Shown: positions 24,870-58,075, counted from the stretch's first letter. The stretch is 64,000 nt of DNA from Gordionus sp. m RMFG-2023 (GCF_954871325.1 NC_088777.1:19445366-19509365); one strand, 5' to 3'. Made by a program: numbers and translations. Notes: generated by a model not told the origin, from the letters alone.

Positions 24870-25232
24870 TCTGGGACAATATATAATATATATTCACAAT
24901 ATGTATATGAAGATTTTAGTTTGCAAGATATTTATATAGGTCTGATATTATATTAAAATTGAAATGTATTATGAAAAATCAATCACATTAATAAATTTAT
25001 ATAATAATTATTATTTAATATATTACATTTATAAAATATTATATTATGATTATCTGTACAATATATAATATATTATCACAATATGTATATGAAGATTTTA
25101 GTTTGCAAGATATTTATTTAGGTCTGATATTATATTAAAATTGAAATGTATTATGAAAAATCAATCACATTAATAAATTTATATAATAATTATTATTTAA
25201 TATATTACATTTATAAAATATTATATTTTAAC
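24870..25232. repeat. 182-bp tandem duplication
   Basis: CACAATATGTATATGAAG occurs at 24895 and 25077, 182 bp apart, and the copies remain nearly identical over about 150 bp (through AATATATTACATTTATAAAA). It lies inside the TAGGGGAGACC element and is less diverged than the neighbouring 137-147 bp repeat. Confidence 0.85.
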
Positions 25233-26562
25233 CTGTAATAAATGGTATTTTTCTTAATGAGATATCATTTTCATACAGTTTTATAGTTTCTTCATAATCT
25301 TTTTTTAATAAAAATTTTACTATTTTGAATTTTGCATATATATTTGGGTACCATAATAATATAATAAAAATTGACTGATTGCGCCGACTAGCCACGATTC
25401 TACTAACCTCAATGGTGGTAATATTACTAATTTGATCTTAACATATATTTAAGCATTATATATCAATCTAAAACTTTCCCAAATATTAAAATAGATATTT
25501 AACTTTCATATAATGTTCATTTTGTCATGTTTAAACTTTTAATTTTTTAATACAACCTAATAATATAAAGTGAAAATGTTGTAATTTTTACGTCAAAAAT
25601 ATGTCATAACAGATAAAAATTTAAATAGCTAAATATTATAAATTATTTTCATCCCCAATTATGGATATTATAGAATTCTATTTTAGAATTAAATTTCAAA
25701 TTTTAATCTTTACTGGATTTAAAATAAAATCCTTTGAACCGACAAGCCCCTTGCGCCGACTAGCCCTGGTCTCCCCTATTAGCACAGTCTATACGTATAC
25801 CACAAACAGTCCCGTGGAATATGATATTTGCAGATGATATTGTGATTGCCGAATCCAAGGATGAAATGAAAGAAAGATTAGCGAGTTAGATAAATATCCT
25901 AGAAAAGCACGGACTAAAAGTAAATAGAGAAAAGATGAGTATATGGTAAAAGGAGGAGATGAAACCAGAGAGCATTGATATAAATGAATGGCAGATATCG
26001 GCAATTGAAAGCTGCAAATATTGGGCTCCATTATACAAACAAACGGCACAATAGAGAAAAAGATAAAGAGTAAAATTAATCAAGGGTGGTTAAAGTGGAG
26101 ATCTTTATCTGGAGTGCTTTTTGACAAAAGAATCCCACACAAATTGAAGGGAAAAATTTACAGTTCCATAGTACAACCAACTATTCTATATAGTTGGGAA
26201 ACATGGCCAACGAAAGAATCAGACTAGAGAAGTCTATAAACTATGGAGATGGAATGCTGAGGATGATTGCTGGGGTAACAAGAAAGGATAAAGTGCGAAG
26301 TAATACTTGGAAGTTTAAAGGTAGTGCCTATTAAGACTAAGATAATGGTGAACAGACTTAGGTGGTATGGGCACACAATGAGAAGGCCTATGAACTACAT
26401 AGGAAATAAGGTCGAGAGTTTGGAAGTGATAGGCAAACGTAAAAGAGGAAGGCCAAAACTTCAATGGAGCGATAAAGTTAGAGCCAATATGAAGAAGTAT
26501 AAATTAGATAAAAGAGGTAGTATGAATAACTTAAAGTGGAGAGAGATATTGAAGGAGCTTAC

Positions 26563-28651
26563 TAGAGGTGGGCACGGGCCTAATTTTTTATTCGTTGCAA
26601 TAAAAAAAATTTACGCCCATTCATGCTAACCCCTAAAAAAATTTCAACCCGACCCGCCCGCTCACGAAAGCCAATATTTTAATTCACGCCCTTCACGTAC
26701 GAATATTCGGTGTTTTTAATACAAAACTATTGCTATTATTTTATATTCTTTGAATTTATTTTATTTATTTCATTAATCATAATCCATTCTAATAACAAAA
26801 AATAAATATATCGAAATTTTTATTGAGAAAAATAAGAATATCCATCTTTTTATTTCAATTGTGTACGCCTTTCCTCTAATAAGAGATTGGTTACAGAAAA
26901 TAACCTTTCACTAGAAGCTGAACTTGCCGGGGCTGACAAAATATTGCTCGCTAATTTTCTCAAAAATGGAAATGAATATTCCTGCTTCCAAAACTTCAAA
27001 ATATTGTCTTGTTATTTGCTTTCATCGAAGATGTTGATGTTTCATCAGAGTCATCTAGAAATTCTCTAAATTTTTCATTTAGAATATACGGTCTTTTATG
27101 ATGTAGGATGAATTAGAAAAGTTATAAATGATAGTTGACCATTTAGAATATACGGTTTTTTATGAGTTTAGAATAAATTAAGAAAGTTATAAATGATAGT
27201 TGGTATTGACTTATGCACATCATCTAATTTTATATCATTTAGCATTTTTAAAGTTGTTTTATATATATCATCCTTTTCTTTTTCTATTAAAAACTTAAGA
27301 GGATCTAGAATTAAACCTACCTTATGTAGTGGCTGCATAAAAGATCTTTCTTTTAAAAGAATCTTGCTATTTTTTAAGGTTTGGATTATTATTGTATCAC
27401 GTTCAGAAGGTTACTAAAATTTTACTAATTTTTGTTTCCATAAATAAACTTCATTTAATGTTGGTCGAGAATCTGCGATCAGATTATCTGAACATTCTTT
27501 AAATATTAATAAAAATTTATCTAACTCGAGTATGATTTAATATCAATTGTGGCTAAACTATTTAATTTTTGCTTGCCAAGAATATGATTTTAAGAAACTC
27601 TGTATCATGATATATATAGAGTTTCCATCTCGTTATTTCATCTTGTTTAAGGGTGTGGTTTAGCTTGCTATTAGCTGTAGATTCTTTGAAATATTATACT
27701 ATAATTTTACACCATTTATATTTAAGGATATTTCAGTTAAACAATTGTCAAAAATATGATGCATAATATTATTTAGTATATGGCATATACATGCTAGCGT
27801 TTCGTCATCTTTGAATGCATTTATAAGATTTGCTCCGTTATCTGTCACACATCTATACATTTATTTAAATAATTTTCTACTTCTGTGTATTCTTCTAAAA
27901 TTGAATTGAATACACTTTTAATATTGACGCTTATTTTGATTTCCCTTGTGGTTAAAACAAATTCTTTTAATTCAAAATCCTAAATGATAATATGTCCTAT
28001 AATGGTTAAAAAAACTTTGATTTTTATAGTCATCCGTCCAAAAATCAGTGGTTATGAACAAGTAATTATTATTGATCATGCTTTTAATCTTAATTTCATC
28101 TTATATTTTTGGAGCTATAATATTCTTGGGAGTTTTCCTGCTCACAAGTATATCTTTTATATTTTTTTGTCCATATGTAGCACCAACATTTATTAACTCT
28201 TGGCCTAGCTTGTAATTCACTTTATGTTGTATTTAATCGAAGATCTTTACAAATAAAATATAACTGACTTTTCTGTAAAATGCTTAAGCAAAATTTAGCA
28301 AAAAGTCTCGCGATAAAACACCTAAACATAAAAAGAAAATAGAACTAACGGAATGATACCGGATGTTGTTTATAAAATGTGGAAGATTTTTTGTTTTCAA
28401 AAATTATTATTTTTCAAAAAAAAAATTAAAATTATAAATTGCAAATTTATATTTTAAAAAAAACATTAAAAATTAAAATATTCATGATTCACGGGAAATT
28501 TATGTTCACGCCCGATCACGCCTGGATAAAATTTTGGGACGGCCCGTCACCCCCAATCACGCCTTATAATTTGAAATTTATTCAAATTCACGCCGTTACC
28601 CACCGTGATACGATGGGTCACGCGTAATTTCACGGCCCGCGTCCACCTCTA
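26563..28651 (-). mobile_element. hAT DNA transposon with perfect 8-bp TSD
   Basis: 2089 bp. Flanked on both sides by GAGCTTAC (26555-26562 and 28652-28659). Ends TAGAGGTGGGCACGGGCC at the left and, inverted, TAGAGGTGGACGCGGGCC at the right. CACGCC-type subterminal motifs repeat near both ends (26610-26700 and 28505-28600). Contains a minus-strand transposase remnant. Inserted in the last codons of the RTE LINE. Confidence 0.93.
26870..28200 (-). pseudogene. hAT transposase remnant
   Basis: Minus-strand blocks in order: NVGATYGQKNIKDILVSRKT and FITTDFWTDDYKNQSFF (catalytic first Asp region, about 28200-28010); CVTDNGANLINAFKDDETLA with CICHILNNIMHH (about 27860-27730); ECSDNLIADSRPTLNEVYLW (about 27510-27430); and the C-terminal dimerisation motif LSAPASSASSERLFSVTN, then LLLEERR (about 26960-26880). 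This order is that of hAT transposases. Several stops and frameshifts, including one just after the WTDDYK block, make it non-functional. No BED zinc finger was recognised upstream. Confidence 0.85.
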
Positions 28652-28699
28652 GAGCTTACCACCAGTAAAGGTGAAAGCTAAAGAGAAAAAAAATTACTC

Positions 28700-31040
28700 A
28701 TAGTCGTTTTTTTATGCTACAATTATTTAGCCATAGATATTTTTGTTGACTAATAATCGGGTAAACTTTGGGCAAAGTCGTCAAAAATTAGCAGATTCAC
28801 TACCCATATTGTAAAGCCTAGTATTTAAAAGCAAAAAAGATTATAAATATCTATAAGTTATCTCAAGCCGAACTCTTAATTACTCAGCAAAAAACATCCA
28901 TAAAAATATTTCGGCCCAGACACAGTTTAGCTTGTCAGCCCCAAAAAGAGTAAATATATCAAATTTTAATATTTTTTTTAATAAAATTTTTAGATAAAAT
29001 TATTAATTCTTTTTCCTATTGTGAATATTTTTATCTTTACTATTTAACATTTTTATATAAATCTTTTTAAGAATTAAATAAAACTGGCTTATCGGTATTC
29101 TCACTAGTAACACTAAATTTAATTCATAAAATTTAATTAACAAACATATGGTTTTAAAATTTATCTATTTTTATAACAAGAAAATATTTGAATTAAAAAA
29201 TTTGCTTTCAATTTTTCGAATATGGATTCTTATATATTTGAGATATCTACATAGTTTAAGTTCTACTTGAGAGCTCTAAATTAACCTATCCGAATCAAAA
29301 TAGAAACATTTTCTAGGATCTGATCGATCGGGCTTTGATTTTAACATTTTAATTCCTACCAGGAACTCGAACGACGAAAAAAATTAAATTAAAAAATTTC
29401 ATTTTCCTTGTTTTTAGAAATATTTTTAAAAAATAATCAAAATCATTATTTTCTCCTTTCAACGCTTAGGTCGGGTCCTGGTTTGCCTTATTTCTACTCT
29501 TGTTTTATTTGTACCAAAAAAATATATAAATAACAAATAAAATTTATCAATGTACAAATAAGGGGGTCCTAGTTCAAAATCTGTATAACCCAGGCTAAAC
29601 AAAAATAAGTTTTAAAAATAAGACGAACCAGGACTTGGCATTACAATTATTCCGCTTTCGTTGAAATATCGCACTTTTTCAACAATCCATAAAAAAATTA
29701 AACCAAACCTTACTTGGACCTATTTCGAAAATATTCGAATAGGATTCATATCTATGAAAAAAAATACAAGGATTGGATCAGTCGTTTTTCGGGCCAAGCC
29801 GGACCTAAGGTCTACATTAATGAAAATAGATAACATAGAAAATAAATAGAAAAATTGAGTCTTATTAAGGCGAAATATGAAGAAAAAAATAATTTACCAA
29901 TATCAATAATGTATCTTAATCGATAAAATATTTAGAATGTTAAAATAATTGATTTTAAATATAAATATTATGCTTGGTCTTGCCACTTATTAGCTTTCTA
30001 TTAGAAGGGATTTTTTTTACCGAAATTTCTATAACCATTGATTTTTTCAATTGTTTAAAATAAACTCTACTAATTATTTACCCTTTAACCTATTGAACAA
30101 TAACATGTAGTTGGGATGCTTGTGAACTACAAAAATAAATAAAATAATATTAGCACCTCTAAATCACGTTCGTTTATAAACTTTAATATTTCATTTTGTT
30201 GCTGCGAAGTATTCCAATAATATACAGTTTTTTTAGTTGACAGTTTATTTTTAATGACCTATATGAAAAACATAATCTCCCTTTTCAATGGTGAACGGAC
30301 ACTATTAAAGAACATATATCCAGGGATGAGCAAATGTATTATTCCAATTCCACCATTAATTGGTTTCTTAATAAGAATAAAAATAAATGCGGGCTATAAA
30401 TAAATTGAATTTTAAATTTGTTAAAAACCTGAGTCAATGAAGCATACGCCAAAAAACGCTGGCTATTGATTTACGCTTTCTCCCGATTAAATTTTTTAAA
30501 ATATAAAATAATTAAAAATATAACCAAACTTATGTATCATTTTTTATTTTAATTCAATCATACATTTATACATCTTAGGTATTTTTATATATATTTTGAA
30601 AAAACAAAGAATTTTAACAAAAATTTATTTTTTTTCGATCTCCAAAACTTTCCAATTTAAAATATATTAATAATCTTTAATATCTTTTAAATTTAATATT
30701 AATCATATAATAATAACTTCCTCTGATTCCGATGATGTAAGTAAATGTGAAGTAATATAATTTTTAGAAATCAATCTATATAAAATGATATTTTAGAAGT
30801 AAGAAATTTATTATTTATTATTTATTATTAAAATTTAACAGTTTTATATAGTTTAATAATAATTATTTTTAATTAATTAAATAAAGTTTTCTCATAATAT
30901 TTCATTTCTTTTCTAATTTTATTCCATTAATATAATTTTTTTTTTTATCGGTCATGGGTTACTTTATTTGAATATTTACTGATATATATAAATTACAGTT
31001 TAAAAAGACAAGTTCAACCAATAAAAAAATGTAAATCGCA
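28700..31040. other. Intergenic DNA, AT-rich
   Basis: No gene recognised. It holds a short palindromic element (29471-29639) and two GC-rich GGGCC/CCGG-type patches (about 29330 and 29790-29815). The remainder is AT-rich with only chance ORFs. Confidence 0.5.
29471..29639. mobile_element. Short palindromic MITE-like element
   Basis: Inverted arms: the left contains TCCTGGTTTGCCTTATTT (from about 29475) and the right, inverted, GTCCTGGTTCGTCTTATTTT. About 170 bp with an AT-rich centre. Target duplication not resolved. Confidence 0.55.
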
Positions 31041-32880
31041 AATAACTGTAATTCTACTTATTCATGGGTAAGATAAGATAAAGAATGTAGCTTAAATGTA
31101 TTTTGTATAATATGCAATACAAAATCTAATATCAGCTAAGGAGGAGTCCATGATGTAAAAAAAACATTAAACAAGGGAAAAACACATTTCTAATTTAAAA
31201 AATAAGGAATTAACAAATAATATTCAACTATATTTCAAAAACAATAATTTATGTGTTGATAATACTGCAATGTCCGAAACGACAATCATCTATCACATGA
31301 TAAAACATTTGATTAGTTATTTATCTACAGATAGTTGCGCTACAAACGATACTCTTTCCTGCTATAAAAATAGAAGAAAGCATAAAATATAGAAGAAAGC
31401 ATAAAATATAGAAGAACAAAAGTCTTAAAAATAGTGTTAAATATCCTACTGAATAAGAAACGTATCATATAGTATTTAAAGGAAAATCGTTCATTTTCTC
31501 TATTAACTGATGAATAAAATAATGGAAATACTAAAACATTACTGCTGCGCTATTTTAATAAAGAAAGAGGTGTTTCAAGTAAATTTCTAAAAAAAATTTC
31601 ATCGGACTCGAAGGAGAAATAGAAGGATATTGCGTCTGTGCAGAGCCTTGAAAATTGTAGCCTTTTACTATCAAATGCAACGCTGATAACGCAAGTGTGA
31701 ATTTAGAAAAGGCAAAGTGTAATGATGAAAATGTTATTCTTATTGGTTGCCTGTGCAATACAATTTACCAAGAGGGGCATGCTCCATTATTAATATACAT
31801 ATAAATAATTGCTATGAAATGTTATCGAATTCAGCAAATCCACTAAAGGGTATTTGTTTTAAAAAGAATTATCGATTCTTAAGATAATGAATGGTCCGAA
31901 TTTCTAGGAATTGTTCCAACATGGCTATCACTAATATTGGCTCTCGAAAGACTTAATAAAAAATGATCTAGCTGTTAGCTTATTTTTCATGAAAAATTTA
32001 ATATTTAAATTATTTTTTGAAAATGTAATGGCTGAGATTTAATTGGGCCTACTTATTAATAAAGGGACGACCTTAAACAACGTGGTTAAAAAATTGCAAT
32101 CCAAAAATAGTGGAGATGTTTTTCATTAATGAATAAATTAATTACAATAAAAGACCAAGTTATCAATAACTTTTATGGCTCGGTTGTAAGAGAAATTCTT
32201 TTAATATTGTGATGATCATGATAAAATCGCATCGTTTCAAAATGAAGCTAATAAATTCATTATTTCGTATTTTTTTAAAAAATATGAATTTACAAATAAT
32301 AAACGGGAAAATCTAAATATTATGAAGTTCGATAATAAATTAAAACTCGAGGAAGTTGAATTAATAATAATAATCAATTTTAATGTAAAAGATATCGAAT
32401 TAGATGAATTATTTTAGGAATTCTTTGCTTTAAATACATTTATAGGACAAAATAATAATATATCGAATTTGGTTCATGAAAACAAATAGGTACTTTTCAA
32501 AAAACATTGCGCTTAATTTTGAAAAAATAAGCAATATTTCGCATTCAAACGCTGATTCAAAACGCATATTTGATCAAACATAATTTCAATTATACTTATA
32601 AGGATTTTAAGGAATATGTAACAAATAAAAATTTAATTAATAACACAAAATCTTCCGAATAATATAAATAAAAATATGTACACATTTTTTAAATAATATC
32701 TATTAATTTCATATTTAAAAAAAAATAATATACGATCTTCCTTTATTTTACTGTTGCGTATTAGATATATTCTTGAAATAATCACCGGAAAAAAAAATTC
32801 ATATTATTTGAATTTTTTTTTGGAAATATTGGTTAAATTCTCCCGCTTTTTGTTTAAATGAATCTGACAACCCTGGTGAT
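31040..32880 (+). pseudogene. Decayed hAT-like transposase, second lineage
   Basis: Plus-strand fragments in several frames: ISAKEES with HISNLKNKELTNNIQLYF, SETTIIYHMIKHLISYLSTD, FKENRSFSLLTDE.NNGN, ENVILIGCLCN.IYQEGHA and FLGIVPTWLSLILALERLNK. The YH.VKH..SY block, the (S)..TD..N.GN catalytic region and the TRWLS-like block are typical of BED/hAT-like proteins. A CAGGGTTGTCAGATTCA sequence (inverted, ending near 32873) resembles a hAT terminus; no matching left end was found. Heavily broken. Confidence 0.55.
31377..31429. repeat. Short tandem repeat, 19-bp unit
   Basis: The unit AGAAGAAAGCATAAAATAT is repeated about two and a half times, inside the decayed hAT-like region. Confidence 0.7.
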
Positions 32881-33091
32881 CACATGTAGTGGTAAAAACT
32901 GCTCGATTAAGATTTTCCCCAAAATAATAATATGTAAGCCCGGAAATTTTGCTCATAAAGGGCAGTAAGTTTACTCAAATTATGTTTAGCATATTTGACT
33001 CTAGATTATAATAAGAATATACGCTATATTTTTTAAAGAAAAATATTGCTACCGCCAAACTCAATTCATATATTAAATGATAACTTATGGG

Positions 33092-33345
33092 TTTTAGAAA
33101 TGACTAGCATGACGGCTTTTATTTGCTAATCTTGGTATTGTTAGAGTGAATTATAATAATCAAAATAAAATATAATTTTTTTGTAGATTTACATTATAAA
33201 TATAACGATATTTTAGAAATGACTAACATGATGGGTTTTATTTGCTAATCTTGGTATTGTTAGAGTGAATTATAATAATTAAAATAAATTATTATTTTTT
33301 TGGTACATATACATTGTAAATATAACGATATTTTAGAAAATACAA
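33092..33345. repeat. 119-bp tandem repeat, about two copies
   Basis: Units starting TTTTAGAAATGACTA at about 33092 and 33211, sharing TTTGCTAATCTTGGTATTGT and TATAACGATATTTTAGAAA, with a third truncated start at about 33331. Copies differ at several positions, so the duplication is moderately old. Confidence 0.8.
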
Positions 33346-33424
33346 AATGAACAGAGTGATTTATGATAATAAGAGATAGGAAATTTTTATTTGGTTTTTT
33401 GGCCCGGCCTTTAAAATATATGTT

Positions 33425-33520
33425 GTAGGGGAGACCGGGGCCTTATAGCAAGTGGGGTAAGAAGACAAACGTTTATAATTTTTTTCATTTTTAGAGCAAT
33501 TGTTTCAAATTTGACCTAAA
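33425..33520 (+). mobile_element. Left end of a TAGGGGAGACC-family element
   Basis: TAGGGGAGACCGGGGCCTTA begins at about 33425, matching the termini at 24021 and 43265. No right end was identified, so the extent is unknown and the copy probably truncated. Confidence 0.5.
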
Positions 33521-34642
33521 GATGTATTTCTATACATGCTATATACTTTATGTTCATTTAGTAGTAAGAGCTCTGTATTCGAAAGATATTAATTAAAAAC
33601 GATTTTTCTCGAGTTCTACCAGTGTAGATTACAACTTCCCCGGATATGGGGTCAATTGGAGATTTTGTTACCCCTGACATATTTAGAAGTAGCGCTTAAT
33701 CGAGCCATCGTAGTTTTTTTATGGCTAGATGATGAAGCTCACATTTATTAATTGTTTTAATCTGTCTTAGGAATTTATTTTATTATATATTACTTATCAA
33801 CTACTGTTTTCCTACTAGGTAGAATGCCATTTAATATTTTGTAAAATGGAGAATAATTTTTATAAATATGAAGAAAAAGAAAAACTGCTGGCATAAACGG
33901 AAAGCGCTGAAGATTTTGTTCAAGTAAAACCTCTATTGATATTTTATGTCAAATTCAATAAGTTGGATTTGTTGTGTACATTATGTTTATTAATAAAATA
34001 ATTTTTAAAAACCACATGCAGTTAAATCCTCGATAATTTCAATAATTTTTTATTTGTTTATATGTGACATTATTAAACTTATAAAAAGTAGTCACTACTT
34101 AATTGTTGTTACAATATAATATATATTTTATTGATTTTAAAAAATCTATAAAATAAATCAAAATAAGTTTATAAACTATAGAATAGTAATTTATTATATA
34201 ATACACTGCATTCGTTAGCATGTCTATGCCTTAGAAAATTTATTAGTCTTGAATTTATTAGTAGTGATATATATTTTCCAAGATTATTATATCCAGAGCC
34301 AGTCCAACCCTAGCCTGCCGGATCTAAAGAAAATAATAATTTTCCATGAGGCTTAAAAGATTTATTAATTCCACCTGGTGTTATTTTAATCTTTATTAAA
34401 AAAATAATATATACGTTTTTATAAAAAAAAGAGCTGTTTTGGGAAAAAATAAATTATTTACAACATTAATACATGTAAATATTTGTTTGATAAATGATTT
34501 TAATTAAGATTATAATCTCGAAAACAGAGATCTAAATCTTGGAATTATCTATTTTATGTGTTTATTTATTGTGAAAGCTAATTTTTGGTAAATACTCTGA
34601 ATTTATTTTAATTATGAAAACAATAAAAAATGAAAAACTTTG

Positions 34643-34843
34643 TTATTGGTTAAATTGATATTTGCCATCAAGCCCCAAAGGGTTTGCCGTTTTACCTAGA
34701 GTTGTTGGTAGATAATAAAACCAAAATGCGCCAACACTATATAAGATGGGGACGGTTCCGTTTCCAGCAATCTCTAGTTCAAAGTTCCGTCCTAAGTCTC
34801 TGCGTGAAAGACATTTGTAGTTGTAGTTTGTTACAAAAGGCAT
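34643..34843 (-). other. Unassigned ORF with coding-like composition
   Basis: Minus-strand 66-residue ORF reading RDLGRNFELEIAGNGTVPIL and YSVGAFWFYYLPTTLG. GC content is well above its surroundings. A possible acceptor (CACGCAG at about 34797) and donor (CTAG|GTAAAA at about 34692) would bound an exon. I recognise no family. It may be an exon of an unknown gene or a fragment of a mobile element. Confidence 0.25.
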
Positions 34844-35975
34844 TATTTTTAGCCATATTTTAATTATTTTATTTATATACTATTTATTATTTCATAATCA
34901 AATTATTTGTTTTAGAATCATTTCCTGTTAATTTTTTAAAAATAAAATTATTATATTTTTTTGTCAATTAAAATTTGATTAATTTTAGATTTTAATTTTA
35001 ATGGGTCATATTTGAAAAATGGATAATCTTTAAATGAAAATATCAATAGAATTAATAAATTTTTAATTGTTTTTTTTTCGTGGATGAGTTTCGAGAACAA
35101 AGAAATTTATTTATTTTATTTTTTCAAGAAGTCATTCGATAGAATGTAAGATCCTTTACAAAAGAAAGGAATGAAAAATAATAGTAATTTTAAAATGCAG
35201 TGTGGGCAAGAGGGACTTTGTGCATATCTTTTAACGATTATCATAAAATTTTATAAAATATAAAGTTTTAAGATTTTTTATTTTTTTATTATTGATTTAT
35301 TGATTTTCTTTCAATAAAATATGATGCTCTTCATTTTTTTATTACTTATTATTGATAAATTTTCTATTATAATAATTATTGATTTTGAATTCACATATTA
35401 TTTTTCCGCACTTTCAATGTCGCAATGAGTCGGAAAAGAGAAATTTTGAGCAATTTTTTACCATTCATTTTTAATTTTAATAATTAAAATAAAATAAAAT
35501 ATTCTTCTAAAAATGAAAAAAAAATATGTTATTTAATAAAATTCAACTAATAATGTTAATTAACCTAACATTATAATTTTTATTAAATTCTAAATAATGT
35601 TATCAATCTTTTAATTTCTTTTACTGAAATTCATAAATTAAATTTATAAATATTATTGTTGATTTGTTAATATTTTAAAAGAAAAACCTTATTCAGATAA
35701 AAAAAAATTGTAAATTAAATGAAAGTAAATTTTAGGATTCTACCGAAATAGATAAATACTTTAAAATGATTGAATTGTTGCTTTAAATTATGCATTTAAC
35801 TGGTAATTCCTTTTTTTTTTACTGTTTTCTTTAAGCTAACTAATTATTATGACGCTTGAATGAAATTCTTATGCTACTAGAATTGGTTTATCAAATTTTC
35901 CCAAATAGAGACTTAAGCGATTTCAACCCAGAATTATCATATAGTAAACATAAATCTGTAGATAGCAAAATGATA

Positions 35976-57034
<21,059 letters not shown>

Positions 57035-57537
57035 CAACTTCTTTTATACATTATTAAATTGTCTTATTCTACTTAGAATTAGTTCATAATATAATTAAAT
57101 TTCTTTAATCTTTTTAACAGTTAAGTTAAACAGGAGTGAATAATTTTTAAATAATTGTTTTAAAAAGAAGGCTTAAGGGAATGAAGGAATAGGAAAATTA
57201 TTTTACCTCAAATTTAGAAACTTCTGAGAGAAAAGGAGGGGGGAGGGTGGAAAACTTTTTTCGATTTTCTTACCCTAGATACGAACCTGCATTAGAATTA
57301 AAAAAAAATTTAAATGGTCTCTCAGATATAAATTATTTAGGTTTACATTATTATCTTTATAAGTTAATGCTTTTTTTGATTAAATAATATCTTCCATCTT
57401 CAAATTATTAATTTAATTGAAATCTTTCTTTAGTTTTTTGGTTTATTTGAGGTTAATTCAATTGAGATTAAAGTCGCTTTAAACTACACTACCATGTTTT
57501 AATAACTATATAGTATCAGTCTTATTGATTAAGAGAG
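57035..57537. other. Downstream flank of STK32
   Basis: AT-rich, with AATAAT/AATTAAA-type polyadenylation-like strings but none decisive; a G-rich patch at 57230-57250. No gene seen. Confidence 0.4.
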
Positions 57538-57990
57538 TAGGAGAGACGGGGGCACATTGGGGACAGAGAGCATTAGTCCATTCCAATTTATTTCTAAAAT
57601 ACTATGATATAAAATTAGAAATTTAAATTTAATACAGCTAATTATGCCATACATCATTTTTTTAAAAAAAATTGAAAAATAGTTATTCTATTAATTTTTA
57701 TGAAGGTAAAAGTTTGCATTAGCATATCAAGGTAAGGCAAACTTTTTCTTTAGATTTTAATAAAGCTTTAAAATTAAATGCTATTTTTTTAATTTAACAT
57801 TTTTTCAGAATTATAAATCAGATTAATATGATTAATGACATTTATAAAATTAGAGGGCATGTTGATAGTTGGTCCTAGGAATTTTGGTCCTGTTAATTAT
57901 TGCATATTTATCTTTTTTATCTTAATTTAAAAAAATCAAAAAAATTTTAAATGAATATTTAAATTTATCAATTTTAAATATTAATTTTTG
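57538..57990. mobile_element. TAGGGGAGACC-family element, truncated copy
   Basis: Begins TAGGAGAGACGGGGGCACAT, and its interior aligns along most of its length with 43471-43850 (TTTTTCAGAATTATAAA, TTAATATGATTAATGACATT, GGTCCTGTTAATTATTGC). The right terminus was not found. Confidence 0.6.
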
Positions 57991-58009
57991 TTATAGTATA
58001 TTTTAAATC

Positions 58010-58075
58010 AGGGTTGTGCATTTGACCAGTCAAATACGTTTCGGTCAATTGACGGATATTTGACCGGTCAAAAAA
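58010..58075. repeat. TTGACC/GGTCAA palindrome cluster
   Basis: TTTGACCAGTCAAA, GGTCAATTGACG and TTTGACCGGTCAAA lie within 60 bp, after CAGGGTTGTGCA, which resembles a hAT terminus. Possibly the end of a hAT-like element. No partner end recognised. Confidence 0.45.

Larger units (their letters stand above)
24021..25778. mobile_element. Non-autonomous TAGGGGAGACC-TIR element
   Basis: Starts (after TA) GGGGAGACCAGGGCTAGTCG, continuing GCGCAA; the right end at 25751-25776 is the exact inverted copy. TA flanks both ends (24021-24022 and 25777-25778), and the host LINE frame continues GTAATAGATG|TA|TTAGCACAG, proving insertion. Subterminal GGCTAGTCG/CGACTAGCC motifs recur internally (around 24190-24250 and 25380-25400). 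The interior has no ORF but consists largely of AT-rich tandem repeats. The TA target suggests a Tc1/mariner-related transposase supplied in trans. Confidence 0.85.
21690..28690 (+). mobile_element. RTE-clade LINE fragment, interrupted by three DNA transposons
   Basis: LINE pieces lie at about 21690-22314, 23902-24022, 25777-26562 and 28660-28690. In order they carry the pre-RT/fingers block (KDNKARGPDDIPIESLKA), (Q)FAFMLERSTTDAIHAIRKM, HMVFLGLEKAFDRIPR, GVHQWSALSPLLFI, the catalytic FADDIVIAES, WLKWRSLSGVLFDKRIP, RLRWYGHTMRRP and VIGKRKRGRPKLQW. These are the RT and C-terminal motifs of RTE-type LINEs. The 5' part with the endonuclease is absent (5' truncation, usual for LINEs). The coding frame is broken by several frameshifts and stops (for example near 21930, 22040 and 26227), and G of GVHQG is W. 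The reading resumes across every insertion, ending LKELTTSKGES then stop at about 28680. Confidence 0.88.

Noticed and set aside
34310-34390. Minus-strand LLFSLDPAG string resembling a lipase LDPAG motif
   Set aside because: Followed at once by a stop and no GHSLGA block or other lipase motifs nearby.
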